Assembly (NCBI GenBank): GCA_030430205.1
Contig: JAUIGE010000053.1
Coordinates: forward strand, 1 to 36,963
Direction of reading: 5' to 3'
Length of the DNA: 36,963 bases
Origin: Bacteroidia bacterium
Lineage (GTDB): Bacteria; Bacteroidota; Bacteroidia; J057
Part shown: piece by piece, positions 1 to 7,887 of the stretch
Layout of the letters: each line of letters opens with the position of its first letter
Position numbering within the stretch: position 1 is the first letter of the stretch
Translations under genes and position numbers: made by a program
Notes under the pieces: model-generated
The model's input: only the letters and a program-made list of their open reading frames with translations
Told to the model about the DNA's origin: nothing
Databases searched by the model: none

Positions 1-300
1 ACAAGCTTTTGAGCCGAGTTTCTAATGGATTTAGATCTTGTTGAAACATGATACAAGTTAAAAATTTCTGCTAGATTTGAATAGGGGGGCTGAATAGTTA
101 CAATTCAAAAGTATTAGGATTTTCTATTTTTTTTTTTTGATTTACGACAGTTTGCAAACTACTATTCCCAATGGCCTAAATATTTTAAAATTCTAGATTT
201 TGAAGTCCTAAACAAATACAACTACTTTTTATTTAGAATTCATCCAATGATTATGCTATTGGGGTTTCACCTATTATCAACCCTTAATTAGTTCTAAATC
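1..300. other. AT-rich intergenic region at the window edge
   Basis: No convincing coding sequence is visible. The stretch is strongly AT-rich, with a run of T around 127-139. One match to the Bacteroidota -7 consensus TAnnTTTG lies at 72-79 (TAGATTTG), but it is about 220 bases before the first gene and no well-spaced -33 TTG accompanies it, so I do not call a promoter. Confidence 0.5.
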
Positions 301-891
301 ATGAAAATTTTTAATTTCCTACCCAAAACAAACTATGCAACTGCTTGTTTGATCGCAGTTACTATTGCTACAATTACGTCCTATTCTTTTACAAAGAATC
401 ACTTAGAAACGATCATCGGAACATATGAAGGTTCAACAACCACATTGATCGTAGAAATTAGTATCCTTGAAGAAGCTTTTCAGGAGGGAATTGATTCAAT
501 TTATAGTAGTAATTCTGCCTTGAGCACTGCATACATTCAGGATACAGATCCATCAGATTCCGAATCCGTGCCCTATTTGATTTTTGAAGGTTCCATTGAA
601 GCTACTGGAGAGAATATATTTCTGGCCTTAGAGCTGGGAAGGGGAAATGGGAATTATTGGTTACCAAATCCAGATCAGCCATTTAGAAAACACAAGTGCA
701 CAGATAAATGCAGTTTAACATGCGAAAAGGTTTTTCAAAATGAAGATGGAACTGGTCCTATGATTGATTGCAATTGTGGTACGAGTGGGGTAGGTGATTG
801 TGCGTTTGAAAGTGGAGGTGGCTCAGACCTCGGAAATTGGATTGCTCTTGGGGCCGTTATTGTTAATGCCATTTTGAGATTGTTGGAATAA
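301..891 (+). CDS. Exported or membrane-anchored Cys-rich protein of unknown function
   Basis: I do not recognise a family for this 196-residue protein. Residues about 12-31 form a hydrophobic N-terminal segment (signal peptide or anchor). A second hydrophobic stretch lies at the extreme C-terminus (about 178-194). Between them, around residues 137-168, six cysteines are spaced C-x3-C-x3-C-x15-C-x-C-x7-C, followed by a Gly-rich SGGGS linker. This suggests disulfides or a small metal site. The ATG at 301 is the first start and has no Shine-Dalgarno, as usual in Bacteroidota. The next gene, 85 bases downstream on the same strand, is an exported thioredoxin-like protein, so a disulfide partner relationship is plausible but unproven. 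The gene is AT-rich like its neighbour and unlike the rest of the window. Confidence 0.75.
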   Translation: MKIFNFLPKTNYATACLIAVTIATITSYSFTKNHLETIIGTYEGSTTTLIVEISILEEAFQEGIDSIYSSNSALSTAYIQDTDPSDSESVPYLIFEGSIEATGENIFLALELGRGNGNYWLPNPDQPFRKHKCTDKCSLTCEKVFQNEDGTGPMIDCNCGTSGVGDCAFESGGGSDLGNWIALGAVIVNAILRLLE

Positions 892-923
892 TCAGTGATC
901 AAAAAATACATTTTTAAGTTATT

Positions 924-951
924 ACTGCTTTGATATTTATATCGAAGCAGT
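924..951 (+). repeat. Intergenic hairpin, possible weak terminator
   Basis: Two 13-base arms (924-936 ACTGCTTTGATAT and 939-951 ATATCGAAGCAGT) are complementary apart from one T:G position, which would be a wobble in RNA. The inverted repeat lies between the Cys-rich gene and the thioredoxin-like gene. Only a weak T-rich tail (TATTATT) follows, so it may be a leaky terminator, an mRNA-stabilising hairpin or a protein-binding palindrome. Confidence 0.5.
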
Positions 952-976
952 ATTATTGGTAAAAATAAATAAGCTT

Positions 977-2089
977 ATGAGAGTGTCTTGGGTTTTATTT
1001 TTGTTGATCATTAAGGCATCCGTGTTATTGGGGCAGGTGGACAAAATATTGGAACATTCAGAAGAGGTATATTCAGAAAAGAAAAATGGTCATTATATAT
1101 GTCGAAAACTTTTTAAAGGCCTTTCCACACTAGATACAACTGAAAACATATTCGAAGTATTTTTTAGGAAAAATTTTGAGAATCCACATATGGGAGTTGA
1201 CTTTTCATTTAGAGTGGATACTTCAATATTGAGAATACACAACAGTAGCGGTTGGATTATTATTTATCATCCAGAGAAATATTATTATCATTTGCCATCA
1301 AAGGTTAACAAAAGGAATTTACTGGAAAATAAAAATCATTTACCAATGATTGATCCAGAAGTATTTTTTTCTTCCATTAAATCATTATCTCCAGAGGTAT
1401 TTAACCAGACAAGTTCTCATTTCATAATTAAAGCAGGCCATATTACTCTCATTGTAAGGAAGGAAGATTACTTAATCGAAATGATTGAAGAAAAAATTCA
1501 ATTTGAAAATGAAATTCAATTTACAAGATATTGTATTGATTTTCAATATTTCGACAGAACAGAATACAATAGAGATGAACTGTATAATGATTTGGCTATT
1601 CCCCAAGAATATAAAAAAACGACTTTGACAGAAATTCTTTCATCGTATAAAACATCTGTACTCAAAGTAAAAACTATGGCACCCGATTGGTCTTTTCCAA
1701 CTCCCAATGGCGACACAATAAGCCTCTCGGATTTTAGGGGTAAGTATGTAATACTTGATTTTTGGTACCAATCTTGTTTTGCCTGTATCAAATCGCTTCC
1801 CTCCTTACAACAAATCCATGATACCTATAAAGATAAAAACGTTGTCTTAATTGGCATTAATCCTTTTGACAAGGATGCCGACCGCTTAGTTAAATTTATA
1901 ACTAACAATGAAATTACATATCCTATAGCAATGGCTTATGGCTCTGATATCCAGGAAAAATATCAAATTTCAGCATATCCCACATATTATATTCTTGATC
2001 CTGAGGGTAAAATAATTTACGTTCAGGAAGGCTATGATTCCAACCAAAAAAGAAAAATTAAAACCCTATTAGATAAATTGATTCATTAG
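977..2089 (+). CDS. TlpA/ResA-like exported thioredoxin-family protein
   Basis: This 370-residue protein has an N-terminal signal peptide (hydrophobic residues about 5-19, ending LLGQ). A poorly conserved N-terminal domain of about 220 residues follows, then a C-terminal AhpC/TSA-thioredoxin domain (about 230-370). The domain shows the hallmarks TMAPDWSFPTPNGD, LSDFRGKYVILDFW, the redox pair C267/C270 in the unusual context QSCFAC, and a cis-proline region SAYPTYYILDPEG. TlpA-like proteins reduce or exchange disulfides outside the cytoplasm. I chose ATG 977 over the upstream in-frame TTG at 956 because the signal peptide then begins at a normal position. The gene follows the Cys-rich exported protein, a likely functional partner. 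Family assignment is firm; substrate is unknown. Confidence 0.88.
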   Translation: MRVSWVLFLLIIKASVLLGQVDKILEHSEEVYSEKKNGHYICRKLFKGLSTLDTTENIFEVFFRKNFENPHMGVDFSFRVDTSILRIHNSSGWIIIYHPEKYYYHLPSKVNKRNLLENKNHLPMIDPEVFFSSIKSLSPEVFNQTSSHFIIKAGHITLIVRKEDYLIEMIEEKIQFENEIQFTRYCIDFQYFDRTEYNRDELYNDLAIPQEYKKTTLTEILSSYKTSVLKVKTMAPDWSFPTPNGDTISLSDFRGKYVILDFWYQSCFACIKSLPSLQQIHDTYKDKNVVLIGINPFDKDADRLVKFITNNEITYPIAMAYGSDIQEKYQISAYPTYYILDPEGKIIYVQEGYDSNQKRKIKTLLDKLIH

Positions 2090-2131
2090 AAATGTTCATC
2101 CTACTGGACAAAATTGTCGTACCTCTTTTTT

Positions 2132-2211
2132 GACAGGATCACAGGATTTTCAGGATTAACAGGATGCCATTTGTTTTTCTTGTGATTCCTGAAAATCATG
2201 TTTGTCCTGTC
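2132..2211. repeat. Imperfect inverted repeat, REP/MITE-like
   Basis: Arms of 7 and 11 bases are arranged symmetrically: GACAGGA (2132-2138) with TCCTGTC (2205-2211), and GATTTTCAGGA (2145-2155) with TCCTGAAAATC (2187-2197). The left arm carries the repeated word CAGGAT. It lies between the convergent ends of the thioredoxin-like and Uma2 genes. From memory, similar CAGGATTTTCAGGATTAACAGG words are dispersed in many environmental bacterial genomes. It could also act as a two-way hairpin terminator, but it lacks a clean T-tract. Confidence 0.6.
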
Positions 2212-2318
2212 TAAATCTTCTCTTTAGGTTGGCTAAACAGGCAAAATGTCTGGTAGGGTAAGAAATGTTCTATAAAAAGGATCATAGCTTTCCAGCTTCA
2301 TCCGGTAAAACTATATGT

Positions 2319-3035
2319 TTATTCAGATTTTTCTTCTAATTCTCTCAAGCGCTTTTTCAGGAGTTCTACTTCCTGGAGAGCTGTTTTTTCGGCTTTTAGC
2401 GCTGCCTCTTTTTCCGCTTGCAGGGCTTTATTTTCTACTTGCAACGCTTCTTTCTCTTCCTTTAAATCTTCTACTAATTTAAAGGCAGATCCATCCGGAT
2501 AAAACGCTTTAAGCTCTCCTTCTATCAGTTGAATTGAAATTCCCAATTTAGGGCTTGTCCAAATTCCATCAAGCATCTGCGACTTCTCCAATTTCCCCTC
2601 CTTAGCAACATAAGCGTAAAATTCATTCTTTTGGGGATCAAGAATGATAAATTCTGAAACGCCATATTGCTCATAAAAATCTCTCTTTTTAAGCATTTCC
2701 ATGCCAGAATAGGAAGGAGAAATCACCTCAAATACCACGGTAAGTGGCTGATCATTTTCCTCCCACTGCTTGTAAGAACCTCTATACCCTTCTGGTCTGT
2801 CAAAAGAAACCAGCACATCGGGTGCGACACGTGTTTTGGGGTCGCCTTTCACAGGATACCAAAGTAGGTCCGCTGCAACAAAAACATCTTTTCCGCTGAA
2901 AAGGGCGCGAAGATTGGAATAGAGTAAAACAATCCAAAGGGCCTGGAGGGTATTATCTGCCATAGGCTTGCCATCAGAGTCTGGATATATGATCTCCTGT
3001 TTTAAAGGATGTATATTTTTTGTTGGTAGTGTCAT
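2319..3035 (-). CDS. Uma2 family (DUF820) endonuclease-like protein with C-terminal coiled coil
   Basis: This 238-residue protein matches the Uma2/DUF820 family, a PD-(D/E)XK restriction-endonuclease-fold group common in cyanobacteria and Bacteroidota. Visible core elements are VAPDVLVSF (Asp), VVFEVISPS (the E-x-S/K strand) and KRDFYEQYGVSEFIILDP. The last 50 residues or so (about 188-238) are a heptad-like coiled coil rich in E, K, L and A (KEALQVENKALQAEKEAA). The first in-frame start is a TTG at 3041, but ATG at 3035 two codons later is preferred. It is divergent from the PhoX-like gene, with 86 bases between the starts. Biological function of the family is unresolved; nuclease activity is inferred from fold only. 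Confidence 0.85.
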   Translation of the reverse strand: MTLPTKNIHPLKQEIIYPDSDGKPMADNTLQALWIVLLYSNLRALFSGKDVFVAADLLWYPVKGDPKTRVAPDVLVSFDRPEGYRGSYKQWEENDQPLTVVFEVISPSYSGMEMLKKRDFYEQYGVSEFIILDPQKNEFYAYVAKEGKLEKSQMLDGIWTSPKLGISIQLIEGELKAFYPDGSAFKLVEDLKEEKEALQVENKALQAEKEAALKAEKTALQEVELLKKRLRELEEKSE

Positions 3036-3121
3036 TGACAAATTATCTTACTCAAGATACAAACGAATGAAAAATAATACAAGTTTGAACAGGGCAGTTG
3101 CTTTGCTTAAATTTACCTATC

Positions 3122-4741
3122 ATGAAACGACACTTCAGCATCTTCCTCCTCCTCAGCCTTTCCCTCTCTCCCATTTTTGCCCAAAAGATCGGAGACTTCA
3201 CCTCTATCGCCCCCGGCTCGCAGGATGCGGCCCTGCATCTCCCTTTGACCCACACTTTCCAATACCTGATCGAGCATGGCGATCCCATCACTTCAGGCGG
3301 CACGATGCCTGACAATTTCGATTTTACGGGCTATGTGCCCATCAATGGCCGGAGCGATACCGCTTACCTGAGTATCAACTCAGAGCGCGCGCCCGGCGCG
3401 GTGACGGTGCTGGACATAGATTTTGATCCGGCTTTTAAGGAATGGCATGTGCTGGCTTCGACGGCGGTAAGCTTTGCCAGCGTGCTGGGCACGGCTGCCA
3501 ACTGCTCAGGTGCGGTCACGCCCTGGGGGACGATCCTCACTTGTGAGGAGGTAACTGTCGGCACCGACTTCAATTTTGATGGCTACAATGACCTCGGCTG
3601 GGCCGTGGAGATCAATCCCCAGACCAGGACCCTGGTCGATAAGCGCTGGGCCATGGGCAATTTTGCCCATGAGAATGCTGTGGTCCACAGCAACCAACGC
3701 ACCGTCTACCAGGGGGCTGACAGCAACCCGGGCTATATGTTTAAGTTTGTTGCCAACTCGGCAGCCAATCTTTCCAGCGGAAATTTATATGTCTACCAGG
3801 GCTCAAAAAGCGGCAACGGCATCTGGATTTTGCTCAATAACAGCACCCCCGCTGAGCGCAACAGCACCCTGACCCAATGCTCTGCCGTCAATGCCACCGT
3901 TTTCAACGGCATAGAGGATGTCGAGATCGGTCCTGACGGCAAGGTCTATCTGGCTGTCAAAAATGAAAATCGCGTCTATCGCTTCCAGGATTCAGATCCG
4001 CTAACGGGCACCACCGTGAGCAATTTTGAGACCTTTGTCGGCAATGCCAGCTATACGATCAACTATGGTACGGGCAGCGCTTCCGTGCCCTGGGGCGGCG
4101 GCAACGACAACCTGGCATTTGACAGCGATGGCCATCTCTGGGTCTTGCAGGATGGCGGCAACAACTACATCTGGGTGGTGAAAAGCGGCCATACGCAGGC
4201 TTCGCCTGATGTGGAGATCTTTGCGCGCATGCCAGCCGGCAGCGAGCCTACGGGCATTACCTTTAGCCCCGATTACAAATTTCTCTTCATGTCTATCCAA
4301 CATCCTTCCAGTGCCAATACGAGCATCAGCCAGGATGACGCCTTTTGTGCGCCCCGCTTCTTTGATAAGGATGTGGCGATCGTGATCGCTTTGAATAATG
4401 ACCTGGGAGTGCAGGCCCTGCCCTGCAGCCCGGTTTTGCATCAGCCACCTGATAGCAGTAAGCTGTCAACCGATGATTTCCCCACTTTTAAGCTTACGCT
4501 CTTCCCCAATCCGACCCAGCCTGGAGAAACCTTTTACCTGCAGGTAGATGTGGAAAAAGAAGATATCGTGAAAGTGGAAATCGTGGATTTGATGGGAAAA
4601 AGGATACTGACAAAAACCTTCTCTCTATCCGAAGGCTCCAACCGCTTTAAATTTTCCCTACCCCATGTGCTGCCGGGTATGTATGTCGTACGAACGGCTA
4701 GTGAGCACTTTCAGGAAAGTCAAAAGCTTTGGATCAGGTAG
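3122..4741 (+). CDS. PhoX-like (DUF839) secreted protein with T9SS sorting domain
   Basis: This 539-residue protein has a signal peptide (residues 1-20, ending IFAQ). The body resembles the PhoX/DUF839 family of calcium-dependent secreted phosphatases: CSGAVTPWGTILTCEE, a FAHENAVV motif, GIEDVEIGPDGKVYLAV, NLAFDSDGHLWVLQDGG and a closing TGITFSPDYKFLFMSIQHP. The final 75-80 residues are a type A T9SS sorting domain beginning LFPNPTQPGETFYLQ and ending with the usual MYVVRTA strand, so the product is probably exported and surface-attached or released. ATG 3122 is chosen over an upstream in-frame alternative start at 3098 because it places the signal peptide at the N-terminus. Phosphatase activity is inferred from family. 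The gene is markedly more GC-rich than the first 2 kb. Confidence 0.88.
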   Translation: MKRHFSIFLLLSLSLSPIFAQKIGDFTSIAPGSQDAALHLPLTHTFQYLIEHGDPITSGGTMPDNFDFTGYVPINGRSDTAYLSINSERAPGAVTVLDIDFDPAFKEWHVLASTAVSFASVLGTAANCSGAVTPWGTILTCEEVTVGTDFNFDGYNDLGWAVEINPQTRTLVDKRWAMGNFAHENAVVHSNQRTVYQGADSNPGYMFKFVANSAANLSSGNLYVYQGSKSGNGIWILLNNSTPAERNSTLTQCSAVNATVFNGIEDVEIGPDGKVYLAVKNENRVYRFQDSDPLTGTTVSNFETFVGNASYTINYGTGSASVPWGGGNDNLAFDSDGHLWVLQDGGNNYIWVVKSGHTQASPDVEIFARMPAGSEPTGITFSPDYKFLFMSIQHPSSANTSISQDDAFCAPRFFDKDVAIVIALNNDLGVQALPCSPVLHQPPDSSKLSTDDFPTFKLTLFPNPTQPGETFYLQVDVEKEDIVKVEIVDLMGKRILTKTFSLSEGSNRFKFSLPHVLPGMYVVRTASEHFQESQKLWIR

Positions 4742-4877
4742 GGATCCCTATTCTGATCCTAAGTCGGAAGCGGGGAGCAATTGGAATAAAGCAGCTTGCC
4801 AAATTTGATTAATTCGTTTTAGTCTGGTAAATTAAAAATTCTTGTATTCCATATTTACCTTATTCAAATTTTATTCC

Positions 4878-5636
4878 ATGCTCCAAACAGTAATCATTGA
4901 TGACGAACCAGAAAGCCTGGAGGTCCTTCAAAAACAATTACAGTTATTCTGCCCAAATGTTCAGGTTCTTGCCTGCTGCGACCAGCCTGCGAAGGGACTG
5001 GAAGCGATTGTCCAATATAAACCCCAATTGGTGTTTTTGGATATAGAAATGCCCGGGATGACGGGTTTTGAGATGCTGGAACGCATTCCTCCTTATAACT
5101 TCAATGTAATCTTCACCACCGCCTATAATCATTACGCTGTACAGGCATTTCAGCTGAGTGCATTGGACTATTTACTCAAGCCGATAGATAAAGAATTGCT
5201 TATATCCGCTGTAGCAAAAGCGGAACAAAAATATGCTCAGGAAGACACCCTCAATCGTCTGGAGGTGATGTTGGATTTATTGGCGAAAGGCCAGCAAGGC
5301 GCTCAAAAGCAGGCAAAAAAGATTGTGTTGCCTATAGCTGAAAAAAAAATCATCAAGCAAATGGAGAATATCCTCTGCATAGAGGCTCAGGAAAACTACT
5401 GCCGCTTTCATTTTGATGATGGCACTGCTCTGCAGATTTCCAAAAATATTGGTTTTTATGATAAAGCGCTGGACGCTTATGACATCATGCGGGTGAGTCG
5501 GTTTTATATGGCCAACCTGCACAAGGTTGAAGCCTATTTACGGGAGGGCTACCTGAAATTATCAGCTTACAAGGATCAGATATGGGTATCCAAATCAAAA
5601 AGGGAAATCCTTTTAGATCGCCTAAAAAGGCTATAA
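4878..5636 (+). CDS. LytTR-family response regulator
   Basis: This 252-residue protein has an N-terminal receiver domain (about 1-120) with acidic pair D8/D9 (VIIDDEP), phosphoacceptor D55 (VFLDIEMPGMTGFEML), a conserved T in FTTAYNHYAVQAF and K in YLLKPI. The C-terminal LytTR DNA-binding domain (about 148-250) includes ENILCIEAQENYCRFHF and RVSRFYMANLHKVEAY. LytTR domains bind tandem direct repeats about two helical turns apart. ATG 4878 is preferred to an upstream TTG at 4842. The cognate kinase is probably the propeller kinase at 7888, separated by two genes of the same strand. Copies of CTTCCTACAT at 21- or 42-bp spacing just downstream (5640-5700) and at 11027-11066 are candidate binding sites. 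Confidence 0.95.
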   Translation: MLQTVIIDDEPESLEVLQKQLQLFCPNVQVLACCDQPAKGLEAIVQYKPQLVFLDIEMPGMTGFEMLERIPPYNFNVIFTTAYNHYAVQAFQLSALDYLLKPIDKELLISAVAKAEQKYAQEDTLNRLEVMLDLLAKGQQGAQKQAKKIVLPIAEKKIIKQMENILCIEAQENYCRFHFDDGTALQISKNIGFYDKALDAYDIMRVSRFYMANLHKVEAYLREGYLKLSAYKDQIWVSKSKREILLDRLKRL

Positions 5637-5639
5637 AAA

Positions 5640-5700
5640 CTTCCTACACCGGGGAGGTAGGTTCATGGCGCCCCATTGGCTCTTCCTACATCAGACATTG
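5640..5700 (+). promoter_or_regulatory. Candidate response-regulator site: CTTCCTACA copies 42 bp apart
   Basis: CTTCCTACA occurs at 5640-5648 and again at 5682-5690, exactly 42 bases (two times 21) apart. The second copy extends as CTTCCTACATCAGACAT, similar to the pair at 11027-11066. The first copy is only a half match, since it diverges after CTTCCTACA and is part of an imperfect CCTAC/GTAGG inverted repeat. The sites lie upstream of the operon starting at 5756. A short TAGACCTTAAA block at 5719-5729 lies at the same distance from the second copy as TATCTTTAAA does in the other region. Binding by the adjacent LytTR regulator is inference. Confidence 0.5.
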
Positions 5701-5745
5701 TGCCTATTCCATTTAAAATAGACCTTAAACGATTGAACACCTAAC

Positions 5746-5750
5746 AGGAG
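5746..5750 (+). promoter_or_regulatory. Shine-Dalgarno-like AGGAG
   Basis: AGGAG lies five bases before the ATG at 5756. This is a canonical Shine-Dalgarno, unusual in Bacteroidota where most genes lack one, and it fixes the start of the 127-residue protein. Confidence 0.6.
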
Positions 5751-5755
5751 AAATT

Positions 5756-6139
5756 ATGGCATATACAAAAGTCAGCGAATTGACCTTAGCAAATGGGAAT
5801 CCTACGGATCCCCAATCCGAATTTGATGCAATATATAGCATAGCAGAACTCACCCATGGTGGGGGAAACTTTGATTCTGCCCTTACACATTTTTATGGAG
5901 AAGATATCAAAAAGGTGCTATTACAGGGAGAGAATGGCGAAAATGGGCCCGCCAAAGTTGTATTTATCCATGTGAAATTTGAAAGAGTTGATGGAGAAAA
6001 TGACGACATACATGAAATAACAGTAATCGGAGCCATCAATGATACCGGCAAGGTCTATCCCCTCCTGGCACTTCCCTGGCAACCCTATTATCGGGAAGAA
6101 TCCCCTCAATATGAACCGGGAAACTATCTGAAGAAATAA
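5756..6139 (+). CDS. Small soluble protein of unknown function preceding a DyP peroxidase
   Basis: This 127-residue protein has no signal peptide or membrane segment and no family I recognise. It is acidic. The second half (about 66-115) looks like beta structure: KVVFIHVKFERVDG, EITVIGAINDTGKVYPLLAL and PWQPYYRE. An AGGAG Shine-Dalgarno five bases upstream supports the ATG at 5756. It lies 29 bases before the DyP-type peroxidase gene and in the same direction, so co-transcription and a partner role (for example a chaperone, substrate-binding or scaffold protein for the peroxidase) are reasonable but unproven. It does not resemble an encapsulin shell protein, the best-known DyP partner, and is far too short to be one. 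Confidence 0.75.
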   Translation: MAYTKVSELTLANGNPTDPQSEFDAIYSIAELTHGGGNFDSALTHFYGEDIKKVLLQGENGENGPAKVVFIHVKFERVDGENDDIHEITVIGAINDTGKVYPLLALPWQPYYREESPQYEPGNYLKK

Positions 6140-6168
6140 TATATGAGTTCATCTGATCGCTTCAAATC

Positions 6169-7875
6169 ATGAAAAACATGGGTAAAAATAAATCCCTGGA
6201 GGATTTTCTGGACCAGGAGACCCATTCTGATAGTCAGGATGCATATAATATTATCTTGAAAAACCTTCAAGCCAATATAATAAAGCCTCACAGGAAAAAG
6301 CATGCCTTTTTCATCTTCATCACCTTCAATACGCACCAGGGAGTAGGACGCCTGGCCAAAAACCGCGAACGAGCGATCAATTGGATACAAACAATTCCTT
6401 TAACTTCTGCCTTCGAGAAGGCCCCCCAGGATGTCCATTGCCTCTACTTAAGCTATGAAGGCCATCAGTATTTTGAAAAATTCGAAGAAAGACCAGACCT
6501 CATCCAGGATAATCCTTTTGAATCTTTTAAGAAGGGCCTGATGAATCAAACAATCTTTGGAAACACCCAAAATGCCAGCCAGGTTGAGGAAAATTATAAA
6601 AAGACCATTCATGCCCTGTATTTCATTGCTACCGACGACAAAGCGCGTTTTGTTGGAGAAAATGGCTTAATCAACCAACTCAGTGATCCTGATATGCTTT
6701 CCAATAATGGAATGGCAGAAATATTTATGGAAGAAGGTAGCTATGAGACCAATACGCAAGGGAAACAGATAGAATGGTTTGGTTTTAGAGATGGCATCAG
6801 CAATCCGCGATTTTTTCCCGACATGAGCAAATTGCCCATCGCACCTCAAAAAGCAGAGGCTCCGGCAAAATTAAATACAGTCCTTTTGCCTGACAAAAAC
6901 GGGATGTATCCCTACACCTGCAGCAGTTTCATGGCTTTTCTCAAAATCCAACAAGACATAGAAGCATTTGAAGAATTAACCCATAAGATGGCAATTATGC
7001 GGAAAGCAGAGGCGAAAAAGTCAGACAAGGACCATGTCAAACTTATATGTAAAGGACTGGCAAACAGGAACTTAAAAACAGGAACCATCCTGGATGTTGG
7101 AGAGCAGCTTGACAAGAAAATCGATAAGATAGGCAAGGCCATTGCAAAAAATGGAGGAATTCTGACGGAAGAAGAGGCTGAAAAACTTCAATCTTCTATG
7201 TTAGCTATTCTTAAAAATGTTTTTAGAGATGATCAAATCGAATTTGATACCCTAAAAGAATTGAAAACCAACGACCCGGAGAGGTATAGAAAGATTATAC
7301 GGATCATAAGCCGCAAGCTTAAGCGATCCTTCCAGCTGACAGAAGAAGAGGTTAAATATGCTGAGGCCTCCCTCATCGGCAGATTTAAAGATGGCACGCC
7401 CCTGAGCCTTTCAGAAAAAGACGGCCTGGATGAAGCCAGCATTCGGTCGAACTTCAGCTATCAGGACAAGCAGGATGGGAAAGGCTTAAAATGCCCTTTC
7501 CATGCACATATCCGCAAGGCAAATCCCCGGACGAAGGACAGCGAGGATCGCAGAATCGTGCGGAGAAGTATGCTCTATGGAAAAAAACAAGAGGCCGAAA
7601 AAGGCATGCTTTTCGTCTCTTTTCAAAGCGATCTGAACTGGCAGTTTGAGGAGTTGGTTAACCGTTGGTTATATCAATATGACCCACGCAAAAAAGATGC
7701 GGGGAAAGACCCCATCCTTTTTTTTGAAAAGGACTACAAACGCTTCCGCTTTCCGAAAAACTATGGCGAAAAAGAAAAGATCAATCTTATTATGAAAAAG
7801 CCGCTTATTACTTTTCGGGGAGGCTTGTATTTTTTAGCGCCTTCCATTCCTTTTTTTAAAAATCTGAAATATTAA
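6169..7875 (+). CDS. DyP-type heme peroxidase with a large internal insertion
   Basis: This 568-residue protein carries the DyP signature: the GxxDG motif GFRDGISNP (catalytic distal Asp D208), CPFHAHIRKANPR (probable proximal heme ligand H447), RRIVRRSMLYG (probable distal Arg R466) and GMLFVSFQSDLNWQFEEL near the C-terminus. DyP peroxidases use H2O2 to oxidise dyes, phenolics and other substrates. No Tat or Sec signal is present, so it is probably cytoplasmic. Between SSFMAFLKIQQDIEAFEEL (about 251-270) and LIGRFKDGTPL (about 402-412), where family members have a short connection, there is a highly charged, helical insertion of roughly 110-120 residues. It sits between the 127-residue gene and the histidine kinase, with only 12 bases to the latter. 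Family assignment is strong; natural substrate is unknown. Confidence 0.93.
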   Translation: MKNMGKNKSLEDFLDQETHSDSQDAYNIILKNLQANIIKPHRKKHAFFIFITFNTHQGVGRLAKNRERAINWIQTIPLTSAFEKAPQDVHCLYLSYEGHQYFEKFEERPDLIQDNPFESFKKGLMNQTIFGNTQNASQVEENYKKTIHALYFIATDDKARFVGENGLINQLSDPDMLSNNGMAEIFMEEGSYETNTQGKQIEWFGFRDGISNPRFFPDMSKLPIAPQKAEAPAKLNTVLLPDKNGMYPYTCSSFMAFLKIQQDIEAFEELTHKMAIMRKAEAKKSDKDHVKLICKGLANRNLKTGTILDVGEQLDKKIDKIGKAIAKNGGILTEEEAEKLQSSMLAILKNVFRDDQIEFDTLKELKTNDPERYRKIIRIISRKLKRSFQLTEEEVKYAEASLIGRFKDGTPLSLSEKDGLDEASIRSNFSYQDKQDGKGLKCPFHAHIRKANPRTKDSEDRRIVRRSMLYGKKQEAEKGMLFVSFQSDLNWQFEELVNRWLYQYDPRKKDAGKDPILFFEKDYKRFRFPKNYGEKEKINLIMKKPLITFRGGLYFLAPSIPFFKNLKY

Positions 7876-7887
7876 CTCATACCGGGC

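Noticed and set aside
72-79. TAGATTTG as promoter of the first gene
   Set aside because: It is about 220 bases upstream with no correctly spaced -33 element in a very AT-rich region where chance matches are frequent.
301-891. NVEALA-type or bacteriocin-like peptide
   Set aside because: The protein is 196 residues, lacks the NVEALA motif and a double-glycine leader, and no peptide exporter is nearby.
4739-4750. Perfect palindrome TAGGGATCCCTA at the PhoX-like stop codon
   Set aside because: Twelve bases, no loop and no T-tract; short palindromes like this are expected by chance.
5756-6139. Encapsulin shell partner for the DyP peroxidase
   Set aside because: The neighbour is only 127 residues and lacks encapsulin (HK97-fold) features; no encapsulin gene is in the window.
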